Shown piece after piece: positions 60,582 through 64,000 of a stretch of 64,000 nt of DNA. Position 1 is the stretch's first letter. Each line of letters begins with the position of its first letter. The stretch is taken from the NCBI RefSeq assembly GCF_003711205.1, contig NZ_CP031013.1:1550001-1614000 (forward strand). Direction: 5' to 3'. Under the pieces are notes generated by a model. It did not search any database. It was not told the origin of the DNA and saw nothing but the letters and a program-made list of their open reading frames with translations. The translations under genes were made by a program, and so were the position numbers. This stretch comes from Polaromonas sp. SP1 (lineage in GTDB: Bacteria; Pseudomonadota; Gammaproteobacteria; Burkholderiales; Burkholderiaceae_C).

Positions 60582-61156
60582 TGGCTATGCTGAGCCGTGG
60601 CGCAGTTGAACTTATGGGTTTTGCGTCCGTCGGGAAGGATATCCAGATTTCGGATCGCGCGTCTTTTTATGGAGTGGCTCGAATTGTCTTGGGTGACAAC
60701 GTTCGCATTGACGATTTCTGTGTCTTGGCTGCGGGAGTTGGAGGTATCGAACTCGGCAGGCATGTTCACATCGCGGTAGGTTCAACCCTGATCGGTGCTG
60801 GGAAGATAACGCTTTCCGATTTCAGTGGGCTTTCCTCGCGCGTTTCCATTTACTCTAGTAGTGATGACTACTCCGGCGCTACGATGACCAACCCCACTGT
60901 ACCCAATGAATACACCGGAGTGACGCATGCCGATGTATTTTTGAGTAAACACGTTATTGTGGGTAGTGGCTGTGTCATTCTGCCGGGCGTTACGTTGGAG
61001 AGTGGTGTAGCGGTGGGGGCGCTCAGCCTTGTTTCCAAGAACTGCAAGGCATTCGGAATCTACGCTGGCAACCCTGCACGACGCATCAGCGAACGTCGGC
61101 GAGATCTGCTGGAGCTGGAGTTGCGGTTCATGGCTAGCAAGGCGAAGCAAACTTAG
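60581..61156 (+). CDS. Hexapeptide-repeat acyltransferase
   Basis: 191 residues. Left-handed beta-helix repeats, read as I-G-x4 rungs (ASVGKDIQISDRASFYGVA; here quoted by VLGDNVRIDDF and GVTLESGVAVGA), with loop SSDDYSGATMTNP near residue 95 and the closing GNPARRI near 170. Trimeric acetyl-CoA-dependent enzyme of the maltose/galactoside O-acetyltransferase group, or an N-acetyltransferase for the amino sugar made by the upstream enzyme. Cytosolic. Confidence 0.85.
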   Translation: MAMLSRGAVELMGFASVGKDIQISDRASFYGVARIVLGDNVRIDDFCVLAAGVGGIELGRHVHIAVGSTLIGAGKITLSDFSGLSSRVSIYSSSDDYSGATMTNPTVPNEYTGVTHADVFLSKHVIVGSGCVILPGVTLESGVAVGALSLVSKNCKAFGIYAGNPARRISERRRDLLELELRFMASKAKQT

Positions 61157-61160
61157 CCAG

Positions 61161-62672
61161 ATGTCCCTCAAGCGAAATATTTTTGCCAGCTACGCCAGCC
61201 AGCTTTATGTGACGCTGATTGGCATTGCCATGCTGCCCTTTTACGTGAAGTACATGGGTGTCGAGGTCTATGGCTTGGTTGGATTCTTTGCGATGGTGCA
61301 AGGATGGTTTTTGTTGCTGGATATGGGTTTGACGCCCACCATGGCTAGGGAGGCCGCTCGATTTCGAGGAGGGGTTGGCGAGGCTGTGAATCTGCGCCGG
61401 CTATTGCGTTCGCTGGAGGGTGTTTTTCTTTGTATAGCTTTGCTTGGAGCCGCGTGCCTGATTGTTGGTGCAGAGCTCATTGCCGGGCGGTGGCTCAAGG
61501 CCGAATACCTTCCAAGAGACGAAGTAGCCAACGCAGTCAAACTTATGGCGCTGATCATGGCGCTGCGGTGGTTTGGTGAGCTTTATAGAGGCGTGATTAC
61601 CGGATTTGAGCGCCTGGCTTGGCTCGGCAGCTTCAACGCAGCCATGACCACGGCCCGGTTTGTCGGGGTGATACCTTTCTTCATTTTTGTAGGTAGTAGC
61701 GCCCTTGAGTTCTTTTTCTTCCAGTTGTGTGTGGCCGCAGTGGAGTTGCTGGCGTTGACACGCAAGGCATATGCTTTGTTACCGGCGGTGCCCCCCGCTG
61801 CTGTACGGTGGAGCTGGAGACCGTTACGGAGCATCATGAGTTTTTCGCTAACAATGGCAATTGCCAGCGTAGTATGGATATCCGCCTCGCAAACCGATAA
61901 GCTGTTACTGTCGGGGCTGCTTTCATTGGTCGACTACGGTTGGTTTAGCCTGACGGCTCTGGCGGCAAGCGGAGTGCTCTTGTTGACAGGCCCAATCGCG
62001 ACTGCACTTTTGCCGCGATTAACGGCCTTGAATGCGCAAGGTGATGGGCCGGCATTACTGTCGATGTACCGGAGGGCGACGCAGTGGATCGGGCTTTTGG
62101 CGTGGCCTGTATGCGGGGTTCTTGCTTTTCAGGCAGAGCGCGTCCTGTGGGTCTGGACAGGCGATGTCAATCTCGCAGCTCAAGCGGCGACGACAATGTG
62201 TTTGTACACCATCGGTAATGGGGCCATGGCCCTCAGCGCCTTGCCGTACTACCTGCAATTTGCCAAAGGAGAGTTGCGTCTTCATTTGTTAGGTACCGGT
62301 CTCTTCGTGCTCATGCTTCTGCCGTGCTTAATATGGACCACTAACGAATATGGAGCAGTGGGCGCTGGATGGACGTGGTTGAGTGTCAACCTGATTTATT
62401 TTGTTTTGTGGATTCCGGTGGTGCATGCCCGGTACGCACCAGGCTTGCATCTCCGTTGGCTATTTCACGATGTAGTGCCCATCGCCATGCTAGCGCTCAC
62501 AACGGCGCTGGCAAGTCGATGGCTACCATGGCCAGAGCAGCGCTTCCTGGTGGGAGTGCAGCTTCTGATGATTCTTTTGGGAGGGGGGGTGATCGGTGCG
62601 ATGGGATCCTCTTGGTGTCGCTCCAAACTGGCTCACTACCGAGTTAAGGCATTGCTGGAGTGGCAACGTTGA
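61161..62672 (+). CDS. Wzx-type oligosaccharide flippase
   Basis: 503 residues from ATG 61161, 4 bases after the acetyltransferase; a frame extension to 61029 overlaps that gene. About 12-14 hydrophobic segments with SYASQLYVTLIGIAMLPFYV at the start and LLDMGLTPTMAREAARFR as the polar loop between helices: the MOP/Wzx polysaccharide transporter pattern. Moves lipid-linked repeat units across the inner membrane. A Wzy polymerase is not seen in the window and may lie further right. Confidence 0.88.
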   Translation: MSLKRNIFASYASQLYVTLIGIAMLPFYVKYMGVEVYGLVGFFAMVQGWFLLLDMGLTPTMAREAARFRGGVGEAVNLRRLLRSLEGVFLCIALLGAACLIVGAELIAGRWLKAEYLPRDEVANAVKLMALIMALRWFGELYRGVITGFERLAWLGSFNAAMTTARFVGVIPFFIFVGSSALEFFFFQLCVAAVELLALTRKAYALLPAVPPAAVRWSWRPLRSIMSFSLTMAIASVVWISASQTDKLLLSGLLSLVDYGWFSLTALAASGVLLLTGPIATALLPRLTALNAQGDGPALLSMYRRATQWIGLLAWPVCGVLAFQAERVLWVWTGDVNLAAQAATTMCLYTIGNGAMALSALPYYLQFAKGELRLHLLGTGLFVLMLLPCLIWTTNEYGAVGAGWTWLSVNLIYFVLWIPVVHARYAPGLHLRWLFHDVVPIAMLALTTALASRWLPWPEQRFLVGVQLLMILLGGGVIGAMGSSWCRSKLAHYRVKALLEWQR

Positions 62673-63484
62673 TGCATAAGATGGGCATGAGGCTTCTTCT
62701 CGCATTCGATGGACTTCGATGGGCGGGTTCGCGCATGTTGGCGCGTATCCCGTATGGCGCCAACTTTCGCTGTAGCATCTGCGAAAGACGGGTGCGGCGC
62801 TTCCTCCCATATCGCAATGGGCTGGCCGATGTGCCGCCCCTCATCCGCGAACTGGCTGTAGTGGGGAGTGATGTGGAAAATTTTGCATGTCCCGCATGCG
62901 GTTGCCATGATCGCGAACGCCATTTGTTGATGTACCTTGAAGCGTCCGGTCTTCTGTCGCAGATGCGGCAAAAGAAAATTCTCCACTTTGCACCTGAATT
63001 TCATTTACAGAAATTCATTCGTGCCGCCGAGCCGCTTGAATACATTCAGGGAGATCTATACCCGACTCAGCCGGAAATTCAGCAGATTGATTTACAAGCG
63101 GTGCACTATCCAGAAAATCACTTCGACTTCGTACTGGCTAACCATGTTCTGGAGCATGTGCAAGACGATAGACGGGCGCTAGCAGAAATTCACCGCATAT
63201 TACGCCCGAATGGGCATGCGATTTTGCAGACACCATACTCCAGCGTTCTTGCGCAGACCTTCGAAGATCCTGGCATCCAAACCAGTCAAGCTTGCCTGCA
63301 TGCCTATGGACAGGAAGATCATCGCCGCCTCTATGGAAAAGATATTTTCCAACGGTTTGAAGCTTGTGGTCTTCGTTCGCTTAAGAAGGTGCATTCTCAA
63401 CTTCTCTCCGAAGTGGACGACGTTCGATCTGGCGTGAATCCAGTCGAGCCCTTCTTTGTCTTTCAGAAGACGTCAGACGCATGA
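62672..63484 (+). CDS. SAM-dependent methyltransferase with Cys-rich N-terminus
   Basis: 270 residues from ATG 62672 (TGATG with the flippase stop); GTG 62660 is an alternative. N-terminal Cys motifs CSICER near residue 34 and CPACGCHDRE near 75 may bind zinc. Class I methyltransferase part: ILHFAPEFHLQ near 105 (SAM loop), NHFDFVLANHVLEHVQDDRRA near 150 (core VLANHVLEHV), and LRPNGHAILQTP near 180. It may methylate a sugar or the end of a glycan chain. Confidence 0.82.
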   Translation: MHKMGMRLLLAFDGLRWAGSRMLARIPYGANFRCSICERRVRRFLPYRNGLADVPPLIRELAVVGSDVENFACPACGCHDRERHLLMYLEASGLLSQMRQKKILHFAPEFHLQKFIRAAEPLEYIQGDLYPTQPEIQQIDLQAVHYPENHFDFVLANHVLEHVQDDRRALAEIHRILRPNGHAILQTPYSSVLAQTFEDPGIQTSQACLHAYGQEDHRRLYGKDIFQRFEACGLRSLKKVHSQLLSEVDDVRSGVNPVEPFFVFQKTSDA

Positions 63485-63527
63485 ACCTCAATGTGAATCT
63501 AAAAGACCGCAATTAAATGCCAACAAT

Positions 63528-64000
63528 ATGCGAGATTCTTCAGTAGGCACTGCTTCGATAGACCATCTGCGAGATGGCGAATTGCCGCTCCTGAGTGTCC
63601 TTTGTCTCACATACAACCATGGGAGATACATTTCAAAAGCATTGGATTCATTTCTGATGCAGGAGACCAGCTTTCCAATTGAAATTGTTATAGGCGAAGA
63701 TTGCAGCATTGACAATACGCTGGCGGTGATTGAGGACTACCAGAGTAAATTTCCAGCAATTGTCAGATTGATTACCTCCCCGACTAATGTGGGCGTAACG
63801 GAGAACTTCCGACGCACATTAAGTGCTTGCAGAGGCCGCTATGTTGCTCTCTGCGAGGGTGACGATTATTGGGAAGATAAGACGAAGCTTCAAACTCAAG
63901 TGGAATTTCTTGAGGGAAACTCAAAATATGTCATCACGTACCATGATGCGTATCGACTGGATGGGTTAGTTGCATCAATGGATTTGCAGTTGCCGCAACA
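63528..64000 (+). CDS. GT2-family glycosyltransferase, 5' part
   Basis: Open from ATG 63528 to the right edge (at least 157 residues), with no stop. N-terminal GT-A domain: LLSVLCLTYNHGRYISKALD near residue 22 (core VLCLTYNHGRYI), GEDCSIDNT near 58, and the metal motif ALCEGDDYWEDK near 108. CEGDDYW is a common marker of GT2 enzymes in O-antigen and capsule clusters. 43 bases separate it from the methyltransferase. The region is clearly AT-richer than the rest of the window. Confidence 0.9.
   Translation, partial: MRDSSVGTASIDHLRDGELPLLSVLCLTYNHGRYISKALDSFLMQETSFPIEIVIGEDCSIDNTLAVIEDYQSKFPAIVRLITSPTNVGVTENFRRTLSACRGRYVALCEGDDYWEDKTKLQTQVEFLEGNSKYVITYHDAYRLDGLVASMDLQLPQ

Overview
The window looks like chromosomal DNA of a betaproteobacterium in the Comamonadaceae (Polaromonas/Rhodoferax/Variovorax-like). 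The signs are high GC in most of it, a Bug-family receptor gene, a GS/PuuD-type amine operon, a complete 2-aminoethylphosphonate cluster, type 2 ArgC, lysine/alanine-rich tails on DNA-associated proteins, and two short dispersed intergenic repeat families of a kind I associate with this family. The genus is inference from gene content and style. No rRNA, tRNA, CRISPR array, insertion sequence or prophage was recognised.

Layout. 0-14 kb is mixed housekeeping: the end of a Bug receptor gene, two tandem alpha/beta hydrolases, an orphan receiver protein, SlyD, an Rrf2 regulator with a thioredoxin-reductase-like flavoprotein, a YpfH-like protein without its nucleophile, BirA with a SPOR-like partner, a SET-domain protein, a Tat-exported thioredoxin-like protein, topoisomerase III with a C-terminal SWIB domain, an MFS exporter and a HAD phosphatase. 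14.2-22.1 kb is a six-gene minus-strand operon (APC permease, glutamine-synthetase-like ligase, GNAT, iron alcohol dehydrogenase, PuuD-like hydrolase, aldehyde dehydrogenase) with a divergent EutR-like regulator. It fits gamma-glutamylation-dependent ethanolamine catabolism. 22.1-34.9 kb is a 2-aminoethylphosphonate locus: PhnW and an ABC importer on one strand, then GntR regulator, PhnA, PhnY, a PhnZ-like HD protein, an EamA protein and a dimethylglycine-dehydrogenase-like flavoprotein on the other. 35-44 kb holds a two-component system, a MarR regulator, recA-recX, argC, sucCD and a TerC-family protein.

44.4-54.8 kb is the most unusual part. One plus-strand gene run encodes a CHASE2 Ser/Thr kinase, a PP2C phosphatase, an FHA protein, a CHASE2 class III adenylate cyclase, a metallo-beta-lactamase-fold protein resembling class II cyclic-nucleotide phosphodiesterases, and a GAF-domain PilB/GspE-type ATPase. 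It ends just before a type IV pilin gene with a good sigma-54 promoter. This reads as a phosphorylation- and cyclic-nucleotide-controlled pilus module.

From 54.9 kb to the right edge lies a surface-glycan cluster: polyprenyl-phosphate-type glycosyltransferase, a split polytopic membrane protein, GT4 glycosyltransferase, DegT aminotransferase, hexapeptide acetyltransferase, Wzx flippase, methyltransferase and a GT2 cut by the edge. It is visibly less GC-rich than the rest and is probably variable or horizontally acquired.
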